Source of the DNA: Stenotrophomonas panacihumi
GTDB lineage: Bacteria; Pseudomonadota; Gammaproteobacteria; Xanthomonadales; Xanthomonadaceae
DNA: 64,000 nt
Direction: 5' to 3'
Assembly (NCBI RefSeq): GCF_001431645.1
Contig: NZ_LLXU01000074.1
Location: forward strand, 62,001 to 126,000
Shown: piece by piece, positions 37,097 through 52,084 of the stretch
Layout: every line of letters starts with the position of its first letter
Numbering within the stretch: position 1 is the first letter of the stretch
The notes under the pieces: model-generated
Told to the model about the DNA's origin: nothing
The model's input: only the letters and a program-made list of their open reading frames with translations
The model's database searches: none
Program-made: the position numbers and the translations under genes

Positions 37097-38461
37097 TTAC
37101 TTCTTCTTCGGCCGCTGCCAGCCTTCGATGCTGACCTGCTTGGCGCGCGCCACCGTCAGCTGCCCGGCCGGCGCGTTGCGGGTGAGCACCGAACCCGCGC
37201 CGATGCTGGCGTTGTCGCCGATCTCGATCGGCGCCACCAGCGCGCTGTTGGAGCCGATGAAGGCGCCATCGCCGATCTTCGTGACCCACTTGTTTACGCC
37301 ATCGTAGTTGCAGGTGATGGTGCCGGCGCCGACATTCACGCCCGCGCCGATCTCCGCATCGCCCAGGTAGGTGAGGTGGTTGGCCTTGCTGCCCACGCCC
37401 AGCCGCACTTTCTTGGTCTCGACGAAGTTGCCGACATGCACGCCGTCGGCCAGCACGGTGCCGGGACGCAGGCGCGCGTAAGGACCGATCTGCACCGCGC
37501 CTTCGGCCACCACGCCCTCCAGGTCGCAATGCGCGCGCACCACGGTACCGGCGGCGAGCTTCACGTCGCGCAGGCGGGTGAACGGGCCGATCACCACGCC
37601 GTCGCCCAGCTCCACGTCGCCTTCGAACACGACATCGACGTCGATGCGCACATCGAGCCCGACCTTGACCGTGCCGCGCTGGTCCACGCGCGCCGGATCG
37701 GCCATGTGCGCGCCCTGCAGGCACAGCGCCTTCGCCGCCCGCAGCTGGAACGCGCGTTCGAGCTGGGCGAGCTGCCACGGGTCATTGGCGCCTTCGGCCT
37801 CTTGCGGGTCGGCCACGCCGACCATGTCCGCCGGGCTGAACTCCGCGGCGGCGCTGGCGAAGACGTCGGTGAGGTAGTACTCGCCCTGCGCGTTGTTCGG
37901 CGAGAGCTGCGAAAGCCAACGGCGCAGCGCGGTGGATTCGGCGGCAATGATGCCGGTGTTGATGACGCGGATGCGGCGCTGCTCGTCGTCGGCATCCTTC
38001 TGCTCGACGATGGCGGCGACCTTGCCTTCGGCATCGCGCACGATGCGGCCATAGCCGGTGGGGTCGGCGGGCTCGGCCACCAGCACCGCCAGGCGCGCCT
38101 GGGCGTCGAGCAGGCGCTGCAGCGTCTCGGTGCGGATCAGCGGCACGTCGCCGTACAGCACCAGCACGTTGGCGGCGTCGGGCACCTGCGGCATGGCCTG
38201 TTCGACCGCATGGCCGGTGCCCAGGCGCTGCGTCTGTTCGGCCCAGCGCAGGTCGTCCTGCCCGGCGAAGGCGGCACGCACCTGCTCGCCACCATGGCCG
38301 TGCACCACATGGATCGCCTCCGGATGCAGCTGCCGCGCGGTGTCGACCACGTGCGCGAGCATCGGCCGCCCGGCGATGGGCTGCAGCACTTTCGGCAGCG
38401 CGGACTTCATCCGCTTGCCCTCGCCGGCGGCGAGGATGATGACGTGCAGGGGAAGCGACAT
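37097..38461 (-). CDS. glmU: bifunctional N-acetylglucosamine-1-phosphate uridyltransferase/glucosamine-1-phosphate acetyltransferase
   Basis: A 454-residue enzyme that makes UDP-GlcNAc. The N-terminal pyrophosphorylase has [17 protein letters not shown], and the sugar pocket includes YGDVPLI and EYYLTDVFA. The C-terminal part is a left-handed beta-helix of hexapeptide repeats ([58 protein letters not shown]). The length is normal. The ATG at 38461 starts [13 protein letters not shown]. It is transcribed from upstream, between the GtrA gene and the kinase, and ends 40 bases from the convergent kinase gene. The other pathway enzyme, glmS, is 8.8 kb away. Confidence 0.97.
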   Translation of the reverse strand: MSLPLHVIILAAGEGKRMKSALPKVLQPIAGRPMLAHVVDTARQLHPEAIHVVHGHGGEQVRAAFAGQDDLRWAEQTQRLGTGHAVEQAMPQVPDAANVLVLYGDVPLIRTETLQRLLDAQARLAVLVAEPADPTGYGRIVRDAEGKVAAIVEQKDADDEQRRIRVINTGIIAAESTALRRWLSQLSPNNAQGEYYLTDVFASAAAEFSPADMVGVADPQEAEGANDPWQLAQLERAFQLRAAKALCLQGAHMADPARVDQRGTVKVGLDVRIDVDVVFEGDVELGDGVVIGPFTRLRDVKLAAGTVVRAHCDLEGVVAEGAVQIGPYARLRPGTVLADGVHVGNFVETKKVRLGVGSKANHLTYLGDAEIGAGVNVGAGTITCNYDGVNKWVTKIGDGAFIGSNSALVAPIEIGDNASIGAGSVLTRNAPAGQLTVARAKQVSIEGWQRPKKK

Positions 38462-38545
38462 GGGCGGGCGATCTGCGAGGAGAGAAGGCGATTCTAAGCG
38501 CTGCCGGTTAGCATGGCGTCTTCCGTTTCCCGCCAGACACCGTCC

Positions 38546-38926
38546 ATGAGCCTGCTGCGCCAAGGCACGCATTACGTCCTCATCGGCCTGCTGCAGTTGC
38601 TGCTGGATTGGCTGGTGTTCGTCGGCGCCACCGCGCTGGGCATGCCGGTACCCGCCGGCAACATCACCGGCCGCGTGGCCGGCGCGCTGCTGGGCTTCTG
38701 GTTGAACGGACGCATCACCTTCGCCCGCGATGGCGCGCGGCTGGGCTGGCACCGCTTCGGCCGCTTCGCGGTGGTGTGGTCGGTGATGACGGTGCTCAGC
38801 ACCTGGCTGGTCGCCACGGTGGCGCACTCGCTCGGCCTGCAGTGGGCCTGGCTGGCCAAGCCACTGGTGGAAGGCGGGCTGGCGGCGGTCACGTTCTTCC
38901 TGTGGCGCCACGTGGTCTACCGCTGA
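38546..38926 (+). CDS. GtrA family membrane protein
   Basis: A 126-residue protein with four predicted membrane spans: [52 protein letters not shown] and [15 protein letters not shown]. GtrA-like proteins help move lipid-linked sugars or related lipids across the inner membrane. The motif GRITFAR and the C-terminal RHVVYR fit. The start at 38546 is preferred over 38513 because it directly precedes the conserved helix. It sits between glmU and the atp operon, divergent from glmU and convergent with atpC, and has a strong terminator downstream. Confidence 0.8.
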   Translation: MSLLRQGTHYVLIGLLQLLLDWLVFVGATALGMPVPAGNITGRVAGALLGFWLNGRITFARDGARLGWHRFGRFAVVWSVMTVLSTWLVATVAHSLGLQWAWLAKPLVEGGLAAVTFFLWRHVVYR

Positions 38927-38942
38927 GGGAACGCCCCAAACA

Positions 38943-38969
38943 AAAACGCCGGCCCAGGGCCGGCGTTTT
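38943..38969. terminator. bidirectional terminator between GtrA gene and atpC
   Basis: A perfect thirteen-base inverted repeat AAAACGCCGGCCC-A-GGGCCGGCGTTTT is flanked by A- and T-runs. It can end transcription from both the GtrA gene and the atp operon. Confidence 0.85.
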
Positions 38970-38989
38970 CGCTCAAGCCGCCAGGCGGC

Positions 38990-39415
38990 TCAGTGCTTCA
39001 GGTTGCGGCGCAGGCGCTCCAGCGCCTGCAGCTGGGCGGTGACTTCGGCCAGCTTGGCCTGGGCCTCGGCCACTTCCATCGCCTCGCCGCGGTTGGCCAG
39101 GATGCGTTCGGCTTCTTCCTTGGCCTTGCGCACGGCGGCTTCGTCGATGTCCTGCGCGCGCACGGCGGTGTCCGCCAGCACGGTGACGACCTGCGGCTGC
39201 ACTTCCAGGATGCCGCCGGAGATGGCGAAATCCAGGTGTTCGCCGCTGGCGGTGGTGACAACCACCTTGCCCGGCTTCAGGCGGGTGATCAGCGGCGCGT
39301 GCTTGGGCGCGATGCCCAGCTCGCCGAGTTCGCCGGTAGCCACGACCAGGGTCGCCTCGCCGCGGAAGATCTCCTGCTCGGCGCTGACGATGTCGCAACG
39401 GATGGTGCTGCTCAT
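38990..39415 (-). CDS. atpC: ATP synthase epsilon subunit
   Basis: A 141-residue subunit of the F1 central stalk. The N-terminal beta-sandwich contains [13 protein letters not shown] and [17 protein letters not shown], and the C-terminal helical hairpin ([19 protein letters not shown]) can inhibit hydrolysis. It is the last gene of the operon. A perfect hairpin lies between atpD and atpC, and a bidirectional terminator lies 21 bases after the stop. Confidence 0.96.
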   Translation of the reverse strand: MSSTIRCDIVSAEQEIFRGEATLVVATGELGELGIAPKHAPLITRLKPGKVVVTTASGEHLDFAISGGILEVQPQVVTVLADTAVRAQDIDEAAVRKAKEEAERILANRGEAMEVAEAQAKLAEVTAQLQALERLRRNLKH

Positions 39416-39438
39416 GGTTCGCTTCTCTTCCGTTCGAT

Positions 39439-39460
39439 GCCTTCCCGCACGCGGGAAGGC
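39439..39460. other. perfect hairpin between atpD and atpC
   Basis: GCCTTCCCGC-AC-GCGGGAAGGC is a perfect ten-base inverted repeat in the 65-base gap. No T-run follows on the coding strand. It may slow or stabilise the message between beta and epsilon. Confidence 0.65.
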
Positions 39461-39480
39461 ACCAGGTCAGGGGCCGGGGA

Positions 39481-41812
<2,332 letters not shown>

Positions 41813-41888
41813 CTTCGCTCGCTCTGATCGCTGTCTGGTTGGGCCGGGGCACGTCGCCGCGCCCCGTCACCCTGCCCGGTTGCCGGTA

Positions 41889-43436
<1,548 letters not shown>

Positions 43437-43482
43437 CGTTCAGTCCTAGGTGCCGGCCGCAAGGCCGCGCGTTTATGAGAAT

Positions 43483-44010
43483 TCAGTGTGCGAGCGAGTT
43501 CTGCAGGCGCTCGAGCTTGCCCTTGACCGAGCCGTCGATCACGACGTCGCCGGCGTCGATCACCGCGCCGCCGATCAGCGAGGCATCGACCGCGGTGGTG
43601 ACTTCCACCTCGCGGCCGAAGCGCTTCTTCAGCGCCGTGACGATCTTGTCCAGCTCGGCCGGCGCCAGTTCCGCGGCGCTGGTGACGGTGGCCTTGACCA
43701 CACGCTCGGCATCGGCGCGCAGCTGGTCATACAGGCCGGAGATCTCGGGCAGCAGGGTCAAACGCTGCGACTGCGCCAGCAGCGCAAGGAAGCGCTGGAA
43801 TTCCTCGCTGGCGCCTTCGGGGGCGAGCAGGCCCACGGCATCGCCCTGGCCCAGCTCCGGGTTCAGCAGCAGTCCGGCCACGCGCGGGTCGCCGGCGACC
43901 TGCGCCGAGAACGACAGCGCATCGCCCCACTGCGGGAAGCGGCCTTCGTCGCGCGCGATCGCGAAAGCGGCGCGGGCGTACGGACGGGCAAGGGTGAGGG
44001 CCTGGCTCAT
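43483..44010 (-). CDS. atpH: ATP synthase delta subunit
   Basis: A 175-residue protein linking F1 to the peripheral b subunits. The N-terminus [20 protein letters not shown] is typical of OSCP/delta. The C-terminal part has [21 protein letters not shown]. It starts four bases before the atpF stop region (three-base gap), so the two are coupled. Length fits. Confidence 0.96.
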   Translation of the reverse strand: MSQALTLARPYARAAFAIARDEGRFPQWGDALSFSAQVAGDPRVAGLLLNPELGQGDAVGLLAPEGASEEFQRFLALLAQSQRLTLLPEISGLYDQLRADAERVVKATVTSAAELAPAELDKIVTALKKRFGREVEVTTAVDASLIGGAVIDAGDVVIDGSVKGKLERLQNSLAH

Positions 44011-44013
44011 GAA

Positions 44014-44484
44014 TCAGATCTCCGAAGCGAGTTCGTCCAGCAGCGCCTTGTGCGCGTTGGCGTCGATCTCGCGCTTGAGCAGCTTTTCCGCGCCGCTCAC
44101 GGCCAGCGCCGACACCTGCTTGCGCAGGTCTTCGCGGGCACGCGTGGCAGCCGCGTCGATCTCGGCCTGGGCCAGGTCCTTCTGACGGTTCGCCTCGGCG
44201 ATGGCCTCGCTCTTGGCGGCGTCGACGATCTGGTTGGCGCGCGCGTGGGCCTGGTCGATGATCTCGTTGGCCTTGGTGCGGGCTTCCTTCAGCGCCTCGT
44301 TGACCTTTTCCTGCGCCTGCGCCAGGTCTTTCTGGCTGCGATCAGCCGCGGCAAGGCCTTCGGCGATCTTCTGCTGGCGCTCTTCGATCGCCTTCATCAG
44401 CGGCGGCCAGATCTTGGTCGCGACGATCCAGATCAGACCGGCAAACGCCAGCGCCTGGGCAATGAGAGTAAAGCCGATATCCAT
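44014..44484 (-). CDS. atpF: ATP synthase b subunit
   Basis: A 156-residue peripheral-stalk subunit: one N-terminal membrane span ([25 protein letters not shown]), then a long charged coiled coil rich in Ala, Glu, Lys and Arg to the C-terminus. Two stable hairpins lie between atpE and this gene. Standard length and composition. Confidence 0.96.
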   Translation of the reverse strand: MDIGFTLIAQALAFAGLIWIVATKIWPPLMKAIEERQQKIAEGLAAADRSQKDLAQAQEKVNEALKEARTKANEIIDQAHARANQIVDAAKSEAIAEANRQKDLAQAEIDAAATRAREDLRKQVSALAVSGAEKLLKREIDANAHKALLDELASEI

Positions 44485-44520
44485 GGGGTTCGCTCAATCG
44501 ATGTTGACGGGGTGGCCGCA

Positions 44521-44585
44521 CCGCCCCGAAGGGCGGCGCGTCCTAACCTTCATCCGCAGCCGGAACCCGCCTGGCGGGCTCCGGC
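44521..44585 (-). other. two hairpins between atpE and atpF
   Basis: On the coding strand, the first hairpin (44585-44559) pairs GCCGGA-type arms and GCGGG with one internal mismatch. The second (44536-44521) is CCGCCC-TTCG-GGGCGG, a six-base stem with the very stable UUCG tetraloop. They sit right after atpE, the gene whose product is needed in most copies. Confidence 0.7.
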
Positions 44586-44605
44586 CGCATCCCGCTATCG
44601 CTGGA

Positions 44606-44974
<369 letters not shown>

Positions 44975-45769
44975 TTAGTGGCTGTCTTCCGACAGGCTCA
45001 GGTACACGATCGACAGCATCATGAAAATGAACGCCTGCAGCGGAATCACCAGCAGGTGGAACAGCATCCAGCCCAGGCCGAACGCGCCACCGGCGATGGC
45101 GCCGAACAGGCCCGCGCCGCCCAGCACCCAGATCAGCAGGAAGACGATCTCGCCGCCGAACATGTTGCCGAACAGTCGCATCGCCAGCGAAATCGGCTTG
45201 CTCAGCCATTCGACGATGTTGAGGATCAGGTTGAACGGCAGCATCCACTTGCCGAACGGCGCCGTCAGGAATTCCTTGGTGAAACCGCCCAGGCCCTTGG
45301 ACTTCAGCGCGAAGAACAGCATCAGGAAGAACACGCTGATCGACATGCCCAGGGTGGCATTGACGTCGGCGGTGGGCACCGGCTTCCAGAAGTGGATGCC
45401 GGCCCAGCCGAGCGGGATGGCGATGAAGTCGGCCGGGATCATCTTGATGAGGTTCATCAACAGGATCCAGAAGAAGATGGTGATCGCGATGGGCGTCACC
45501 AGCTTGCTGTGGCCGTGGTAGGTGTCCTTGGCCTGGCGGTCGACGAACTCCAGGCAGATCTCCACGAACGCCTGCCACTTGCCCGGCACGCCGGAGGTGG
45601 CGTTGCGGGTGCCGAGCCAGAAGGCGACGACCATGACCAGGCCCATCAGCACCGCGGTCACGATGGTGTCGACGTGGATCGCCCAGAAACCGCCTTCCTG
45701 GATATGGAAGGTGAGGTTATGCAGGTGATGCTGGATATAGGAGGTAGGGGTTTCTGCCTCGCCCGCCAT
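44975..45769 (-). CDS. atpB: ATP synthase a subunit
   Basis: A 264-residue membrane subunit forming the proton half-channels. The essential arginine is in SLAMRLFGNMFGGE, and the LILNIVEWLSKPIS helix and the C-terminal LLVIPLQAFIFMMLSIVYL match the family. The N-terminal amphipathic segment precedes five spans. The start at 45769 follows atpI by 29 bases. It is the second gene of the operon. Confidence 0.96.
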   Translation of the reverse strand: MAGEAETPTSYIQHHLHNLTFHIQEGGFWAIHVDTIVTAVLMGLVMVVAFWLGTRNATSGVPGKWQAFVEICLEFVDRQAKDTYHGHSKLVTPIAITIFFWILLMNLIKMIPADFIAIPLGWAGIHFWKPVPTADVNATLGMSISVFFLMLFFALKSKGLGGFTKEFLTAPFGKWMLPFNLILNIVEWLSKPISLAMRLFGNMFGGEIVFLLIWVLGGAGLFGAIAGGAFGLGWMLFHLLVIPLQAFIFMMLSIVYLSLSEDSH

Positions 45770-45798
45770 GTGTCCGGAACCTTGATTTATGAATTCGG

Positions 45799-46167
45799 TC
45801 AGCGCTTGGCCAGAGCCAGCACCTGGAAGATGAGGCCGATGGCGATACCCGCCAGCAACCCCAGGGGCGGCAGCCGCCACAGGCCGAAGCCCAGGACCAG
45901 CGCCGCAATGACGAGCACCCACTTGAACACCATCGCCAGGATCAGCCGGGCCATCGCCGCGCCTGCGGCCTGGACCCCGCCACCCAGCGCGGTACGCGCT
46001 GCCAACCACCCGCCCGCCACAGTCGCCAGGCCGGTCAGCAGGACCGCCAGCGCCTGTTTCAGGCCCGACAGCAGGTAGAAACCTGCTGCTGCCACTACTA
46101 CCGCCAGCAGGGGATACAGCGCTGCGCGCAGCATCAGCCGCCGACCCGAGTCAACGGAGTTCAGCAC
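45799..46167 (-). CDS. atpI: ATP synthase protein I
   Basis: A 122-residue membrane protein with four predicted spans (LYPLLAVVVAAAGFYLLSG, LAVLLTGLATVAGGWLAA, LILAMVFKWVLVIAALVLGFG, GLLAGIAIGLIFQVLALAKR). AtpI assists c-ring assembly and perhaps cation delivery; it is not part of the finished enzyme. Start codon is GTG at 46167 with AAGGG upstream. It is the first gene of the operon, which explains the low expression signal of a GTG start. Confidence 0.88.
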   Translation of the reverse strand: MLNSVDSGRRLMLRAALYPLLAVVVAAAGFYLLSGLKQALAVLLTGLATVAGGWLAARTALGGGVQAAGAAMARLILAMVFKWVLVIAALVLGFGLWRLPPLGLLAGIAIGLIFQVLALAKR

Positions 46168-46226
46168 ACGTATCCCTTAACGGTTTGGAGGAGGTTGGGC
46201 GCGGATGCGCCTCGTCGAGCCGCCAA

Positions 46227-46256
46227 ATTATAGCAATTGGGCGAATCGCGAGACAA
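46227..46256 (-). promoter_or_regulatory. atpI: promoter of the atp operon
   Basis: On the minus strand, TTGTCT (46256-46251) and a perfect TATAAT (46232-46227) are 18 bases apart. The predicted start is near 46220, giving a leader of about 50 bases before the atpI GTG. This is one of the best consensus promoters in the window. Confidence 0.8.
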
Positions 46257-46261
46257 CCGGG

Positions 46262-46410
46262 ACAAGTCACCCTCCTGCCGCACCGCAGCATGTTTTTGCC
46301 CGGGAACTTCCACCCGCGGGCGGGGTCAGATCTCCCGAGGCCTGCGTTTCAACCTCGTCGACAGCTCCTAAGTCAGGCCCCAGAAGCCCCGGGCAACCGG
46401 GGCTTCACCT
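46262..46410 (+). ncRNA. candidate structured RNA ending in a GCAA-loop hairpin
   Basis: This is the main content of the 408-base gap between atpI and the barrel gene. A closing stem GGCCTG (46339-46344) / CAGGCC (46374-46379) and a GCCCG/CGGGC stem nearer 46300 precede a perfect ten-base hairpin GAAGCCCCGG-GCAA-CCGGGGCTTC (46383-46406). No ORF fits. No good plus-strand promoter was found, so existence as a separate RNA is unproven; a leader for the next gene is possible. Confidence 0.25.
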
Positions 46411-46502
46411 TTCCCGGGGGGGCAATCCCGCCCGGAAGGCGCGCCGGCCCCACCCGCGCCTTCCATACGCCAGCGTTTCACACACGCTGGACAACCTGTT
46501 CA

Positions 46503-46564
46503 CCGATGTTCGACCGGCGGTTGCCGATAGTCGCCGCACTTGGCGTTGTTGCCGCGAACATCGG
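46503..46564 (+). promoter_or_regulatory. long inverted repeat spanning the ribosome site of the barrel gene
   Basis: CCGATGTTCG (46503-46512) is the perfect reverse complement of CGAACATCGG (46555-46564), 42 bases apart. The right arm includes part of the GGAG ribosome site (46563-46566), ten bases before the ATG. If folded in mRNA it would hide the ribosome site; alternatively it may be a pair of operator sites. Confidence 0.5.
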
Positions 46565-46575
46565 AGTTCCCCCGC

Positions 46576-47391
46576 ATGAAGTACCTGGTTCCTTCCTCCC
46601 TCGCTTTCGCCCTGGCCGCCGCCTTCGCGATGCCCGCCCACGCCGCGGACACCGACGACCGCTTCGAGCTGCGCCTGGGCATGATGAACATCGATAACAA
46701 CAACACCATCCGCGGCAGCACCGACGTGATGGGCAACGACATCTCCTTCGCGCAGGACTTCGACTTTGGTGGCAAGGAATGGGAGCCGCGCGTGGACGGC
46801 ACGTTCCGCATCAGCCAGCGCCAGCGCCTGATCTTCGACTACTTCAAGTACGACAAGGATCGCCGCGAGGAGTTGGGTGACACCTACAGCTACGAAGGCG
46901 TCACCGTGCCCGCCGGCAGCTTCATCAAGGGCGAACTGAAGTACCAGGTCGCCAGCCTGGTGTACGACTACTCGGTGGTGGACACCGAGCACTTCAGCAT
47001 GGGCCTGGAACTGGGTGCGGAGTGGGCCAAGGTCGAAGCGACCGGCTACGCCGACCTGGGCCCCGATCTCTACCAGGGCACCTTCGCCGACGAGAGCGAG
47101 GACGGCGTGGCGCCGGTGGTCGGCGTGCGCTTCACCGCGCGTCCGAGCGAGCACTGGCTGTTCAACGTGCAGGGCCAGTACCTCAACACCAACTGGGGCA
47201 GCTTCGACGATTACGACGGCGACCTCACCCGTGCCAACGCCATCGTCGAATACCGCTTCACCCGCAACTTCGGCATCTTCGCCGGCTACGACTGGTTCAA
47301 GCTCGACGTGGACAAGAGTGGCAGCGATGGCCTGATCGGCCTGAAGCAGGAGTTCAAGGGCCCGGTGGCGGGCGTGACCCTGGCGTTCTGA
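46576..47391 (+). CDS. outer-membrane beta-barrel protein
   Basis: A 271-residue exported protein. A signal peptide (MKYLVPSSLAFALAAAFAMPAHA) precedes alternating strands such as DDRFELRLGMMN, RLIFDYFKYD, VASLVYDYSVV, LFNVQGQYL and a terminal GVTLAF ending in Phe, the usual signal for outer-membrane assembly. Its architecture resembles proteins annotated only as hypothetical in Xanthomonadaceae; I cannot name it. It is monocistronic, with an inverted repeat across its ribosome site and a strong hairpin after it. Confidence 0.75.
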   Translation: MKYLVPSSLAFALAAAFAMPAHAADTDDRFELRLGMMNIDNNNTIRGSTDVMGNDISFAQDFDFGGKEWEPRVDGTFRISQRQRLIFDYFKYDKDRREELGDTYSYEGVTVPAGSFIKGELKYQVASLVYDYSVVDTEHFSMGLELGAEWAKVEATGYADLGPDLYQGTFADESEDGVAPVVGVRFTARPSEHWLFNVQGQYLNTNWGSFDDYDGDLTRANAIVEYRFTRNFGIFAGYDWFKLDVDKSGSDGLIGLKQEFKGPVAGVTLAF

Positions 47392-47458
47392 TTGCCAGGA
47401 GGCGTCGAGCCGCGCGCCCGATGCCTGCCATCCAATGCGATGGCCACTGCACAAACAA

Positions 47459-47485
47459 GAACGCCCCCGGTATCCGGGGGCGTTC
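47459..47485. terminator. bidirectional hairpin between barrel gene and lpdA
   Basis: A perfect twelve-base inverted repeat GAACGCCCCCGG-TAT-CCGGGGGCGTTC lies between convergent genes. T-runs are weak; on the minus strand TTGTTTG follows. Confidence 0.7.
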
Positions 47486-47512
47486 CGCGTTCTGCATCCG
47501 AAGCAGCTTTGC

Positions 47513-49330
<1,818 letters not shown>

Positions 49331-49350
49331 GAAACTTCTCCTGTGGGGGA

Positions 49351-50004
49351 TCAGCCGGCAGTGCCGGCCAGCGCCTGCTGGAGTTCATCCAGCGACGATT
49401 CGATTTCGTTCCAGCGCTTCTCGCGCTTCTTTTCCTTGCCTTCGCTGGCCTCGATCAGCAGCGCGACCTGTTGCAACATCAGCTCGCCTGCGCCGCAGGT
49501 CGGGCGCGCGCCGCTGTAGCGCACGCCGTTGACCACGAACGACAGCACCTCGCCGTCCATCACCGGGGCATCGCGGCCCTGCGGCGACATCTGGCCGAGT
49601 GCGCTGCTCCAGCCACTGAGCAGGCGCTGCGCCAGCGCGGCCGGGATCGGGATCTCGAAGCTTTCCGGCACCTGTTCGGTGTTCAGCTGCACGCCGCTGC
49701 GCGCGCCGTTGGCGATCCAGCTGTAGACGCGCTCGTCGGCGCGGCTGTAACGCAGCGTCCACTCGCCACCGTCGGCAGCCGGGTACAGCGCCACGCCGGT
49801 TTCCACGCCGCGCGGCGGCAGGGTCACCAGCGACAGCGCCGGCACCTTGTCGCCATCGAACAGCTTCTCCACCGCGCCGCCGTAGTTGCCCACGGCCGGC
49901 GGCCAGCCACGGCCGAGGTTGACGCTGCAGCTGCCCCAGGCCAGCGCGGACACCGGGGCGGCCGCGGCCAGCGCCGCGACCGCGATCAGCAGGCCTGCCC
50001 TCAC
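49351..50004 (-). CDS. secreted protein of unknown function in the pdh operon
   Basis: A 217-residue protein starting at GTG 50004, which overlaps the aceF stop (GTGA). A signal peptide (to about SALA, then WGSCSVNLGRGWP) indicates export. The mature part has strands WTLRYSRADERVYSWI and the motif RPTCGAGELM; the C-terminus is charged and helical (KEKKREKRWNEIESSL). I do not recognise a family. Its place between E2 and E3, coupled to E2, is notable because its product should be outside the cytoplasm. Confidence 0.6.
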   Translation of the reverse strand: MRAGLLIAVAALAAAAPVSALAWGSCSVNLGRGWPPAVGNYGGAVEKLFDGDKVPALSLVTLPPRGVETGVALYPAADGGEWTLRYSRADERVYSWIANGARSGVQLNTEQVPESFEIPIPAALAQRLLSGWSSALGQMSPQGRDAPVMDGEVLSFVVNGVRYSGARPTCGAGELMLQQVALLIEASEGKEKKREKRWNEIESSLDELQQALAGTAG

Positions 50005-51395
50005 AGCAGCACGCGACGCATGTCGGCGAGCACCTGGCCCAGGTAGGTGGTGAAGCGCGCGGCCAGCGCGCCGTCGATGACGCGGTGGTCGTAGCTCAGC
50101 GACAGCGGCAGCATCAGCTTGGGCTGGAACTGCTTGCCGTCCCACACCGGCTGGATCGAGGACTTCGACACGCCGAGGATGGCCACTTCCGGCGCGTTGA
50201 CGATCGGGGTGAACGCGGTGCCACCGATGCCGCCCAGCGAGCTGATCGAGAAGCAGCCGCCGCTCATGTCGGCCGGGCCCAGCTTGCCGTCGCGCGCCTT
50301 CTTGGCCAGCTCGCCGGTTTCCTGCGCGATCTCGACCACGCCCTTCTTGTCCACGTCGCGGATCACCGGCACGACCAGGCCGTTCGGCGTGTCGGCGGCA
50401 AAACCGATGTTGAAGTACTTCTTCAACGTGAGGTTCTCGCCGCTGGCGTCCAGCGAGGCGTTGAATTCGGGGAACTTCTTCAGCGCCGCGGCGCTGGCCT
50501 TGATCAGGAAGGCGAGCATGGTCAGCTTGATGCCGGCCTTCTCGTTTTCCTTGTTGAGGGCCACGCGCAGGGCTTCCAGGTCGGTGATGTCGGCCTGCTC
50601 GAACTGGGTGACGTGCGGGATCATCGCCCAGTTGCGCGCCAGGTTGGCGCCGGAGATCTTCTTGATGCGCGACAGCGGCTGGGTTTCGGTCTCGCCGAAC
50701 TTGCTGAAGTCCACCTTCGGCCACGGCAGCAGGTTCAGGCCGCCACCGCCGGCCACGGCGCCGCCCGCGGCGGGCACGCCACCGCTGAGCGCGGCCTTGA
50801 CGTAACGCTGCACGTCCTCGCGGGTGATGCGGCCACCCTTCTCGGTGCCCTTGAGCTGCAGCAGGTCCACGCCGAGTTCGCGCGCGAACACGCGCACGGC
50901 CGGGCTGGCATAGGCCACCTTGGACGGCAGCACGCTGTCGGCGTCGAAGGTCACCGGCGGCACGTTGCGCGCGCCGGCCGACGGCTGCGCGGCGGGCGCG
51001 GCGTCTTCCTGGGCGATCTCGCGCTGCGCCAGCTTGTCCGGCTGCGGCGACGGGGCGACCGGCTCCACCTTCGTGCCGGTCTCGGCGGCGGCGACCTGCT
51101 TGGGCGCTTCGGCCTTGGCGGGCGCGGCGGCGGCCGGCTTGGCCTCGCCACCCTCGGCGACCTCGATCAGCGCGACCAGCCCGCCTTCGGACATCGTGTC
51201 GCCGACCTTGACCTTGATTTCCTTGACCACGCCGGACACCGACGACGGCACTTCCATCGTGGCCTTGTCCGATTCCAGCGTCACCAGGCCCTGGTCCTTC
51301 TTGACCGTGTCGCCCACGGCGACCAGCACCTCGATCACCGGGATATCGCTGTAGTCACCGATATCGGGGACAAGTGCTTCCTTGATTTCGGCCAT
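50001..51395 (-). CDS. aceF: dihydrolipoamide acetyltransferase (E2 of pyruvate dehydrogenase)
   Basis: A 464-residue E2. One lipoyl domain is present (residues 1-80, DIGDYSDIPVIEVLV; ESDKATMEVPSS), then a long Ala/Pro linker, an E3-binding domain (SPAVRVFARELGVDLLQLKG) and the catalytic domain with YDHRVIDGALAARF (active His) near the end. The E1 gene aceE is not in the window. ATG 51395 has GGAGT eight bases upstream. It is first in the unit aceF-unknown-lpdA. Confidence 0.94.
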   Translation of the reverse strand: MAEIKEALVPDIGDYSDIPVIEVLVAVGDTVKKDQGLVTLESDKATMEVPSSVSGVVKEIKVKVGDTMSEGGLVALIEVAEGGEAKPAAAAPAKAEAPKQVAAAETGTKVEPVAPSPQPDKLAQREIAQEDAAPAAQPSAGARNVPPVTFDADSVLPSKVAYASPAVRVFARELGVDLLQLKGTEKGGRITREDVQRYVKAALSGGVPAAGGAVAGGGGLNLLPWPKVDFSKFGETETQPLSRIKKISGANLARNWAMIPHVTQFEQADITDLEALRVALNKENEKAGIKLTMLAFLIKASAAALKKFPEFNASLDASGENLTLKKYFNIGFAADTPNGLVVPVIRDVDKKGVVEIAQETGELAKKARDGKLGPADMSGGCFSISSLGGIGGTAFTPIVNAPEVAILGVSKSSIQPVWDGKQFQPKLMLPLSLSYDHRVIDGALAARFTTYLGQVLADMRRVLL

Positions 51396-51553
51396 TACAG
51401 TACTCCGGGCAACAGGTGGGGAAACGCCTATTGTGGCTGGCTGGGGCCCACGCGCCAACCGTTACCGGCGAAATAGTGGCCACGGCGGCGGGACGAAGCG
51501 TTCGCCCCGGCACGATACGCAGGCGCATAGTCCAGCCCCCGATGGCGTGGGCT

Positions 51554-52084
51554 TCATGGCCCTGGGGACAGCGCGCCCCGCAGCGGACGCCAGGCCTCGG
51601 CGAGCCGTTCAAGGCCGAACGCCGCGTTGGCCGGGCTGGTCGATGGCAGCGCCAGCACCGGCAGTTCCCGCAACTCGGCCGGCAGGCGCGGGGCGATCCA
51701 GCGCAGCCAGAGCCGATGGGCTTCGGCCCCATTGCAGGCGACGGCGCGCAGGTCCGCCAGCGTGGCGATGCGCCCGGGCAAGTCATTGGGCATGACGCTG
51801 GTGCGGTCAATCGACGCATCCAGGCTGCCGGGGCGCACGCATTCGCCGATCACGTCCCACAGGCCGACGCCGCGCGCCTGCAGCTGGGCCAGGCGCGCGG
51901 GGTACTGCGCCGTGGCGTCGATCCCCAGCAGCTGCGACATCAACGGCCAGAAGCGGTTGCGCGGATGCGCGTAGTAGCGCGCTGCCTGCAGCGACGCCAC
52001 GCCCGGCATCGAACCGAGCACCAACACGCGGCAATCGCCCGCGATCTGCGCAGGCAGGCCCTGGATACGCGCCGGTTCGCTCAC
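51554..52084 (-). CDS. hypoxanthine-DNA glycosylase-type UDG superfamily protein
   Basis: A 176-residue protein of UDG family 6 (deoxyinosine/hypoxanthine DNA glycosylase), which removes deaminated adenine from DNA. Motif 1 is VLGSMPGVASLQ, followed by YYAHPRNRFWPLM, and the C-terminal motif is ALPSTSPANAAF. No iron-sulfur cysteines are present, as expected. This is the second UDG-superfamily protein in the window, of a different family from UdgX. It lies between aceF and the OmpW-type gene, on the minus strand. Confidence 0.82.
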   Translation of the reverse strand: MSEPARIQGLPAQIAGDCRVLVLGSMPGVASLQAARYYAHPRNRFWPLMSQLLGIDATAQYPARLAQLQARGVGLWDVIGECVRPGSLDASIDRTSVMPNDLPGRIATLADLRAVACNGAEAHRLWLRWIAPRLPAELRELPVLALPSTSPANAAFGLERLAEAWRPLRGALSPGP

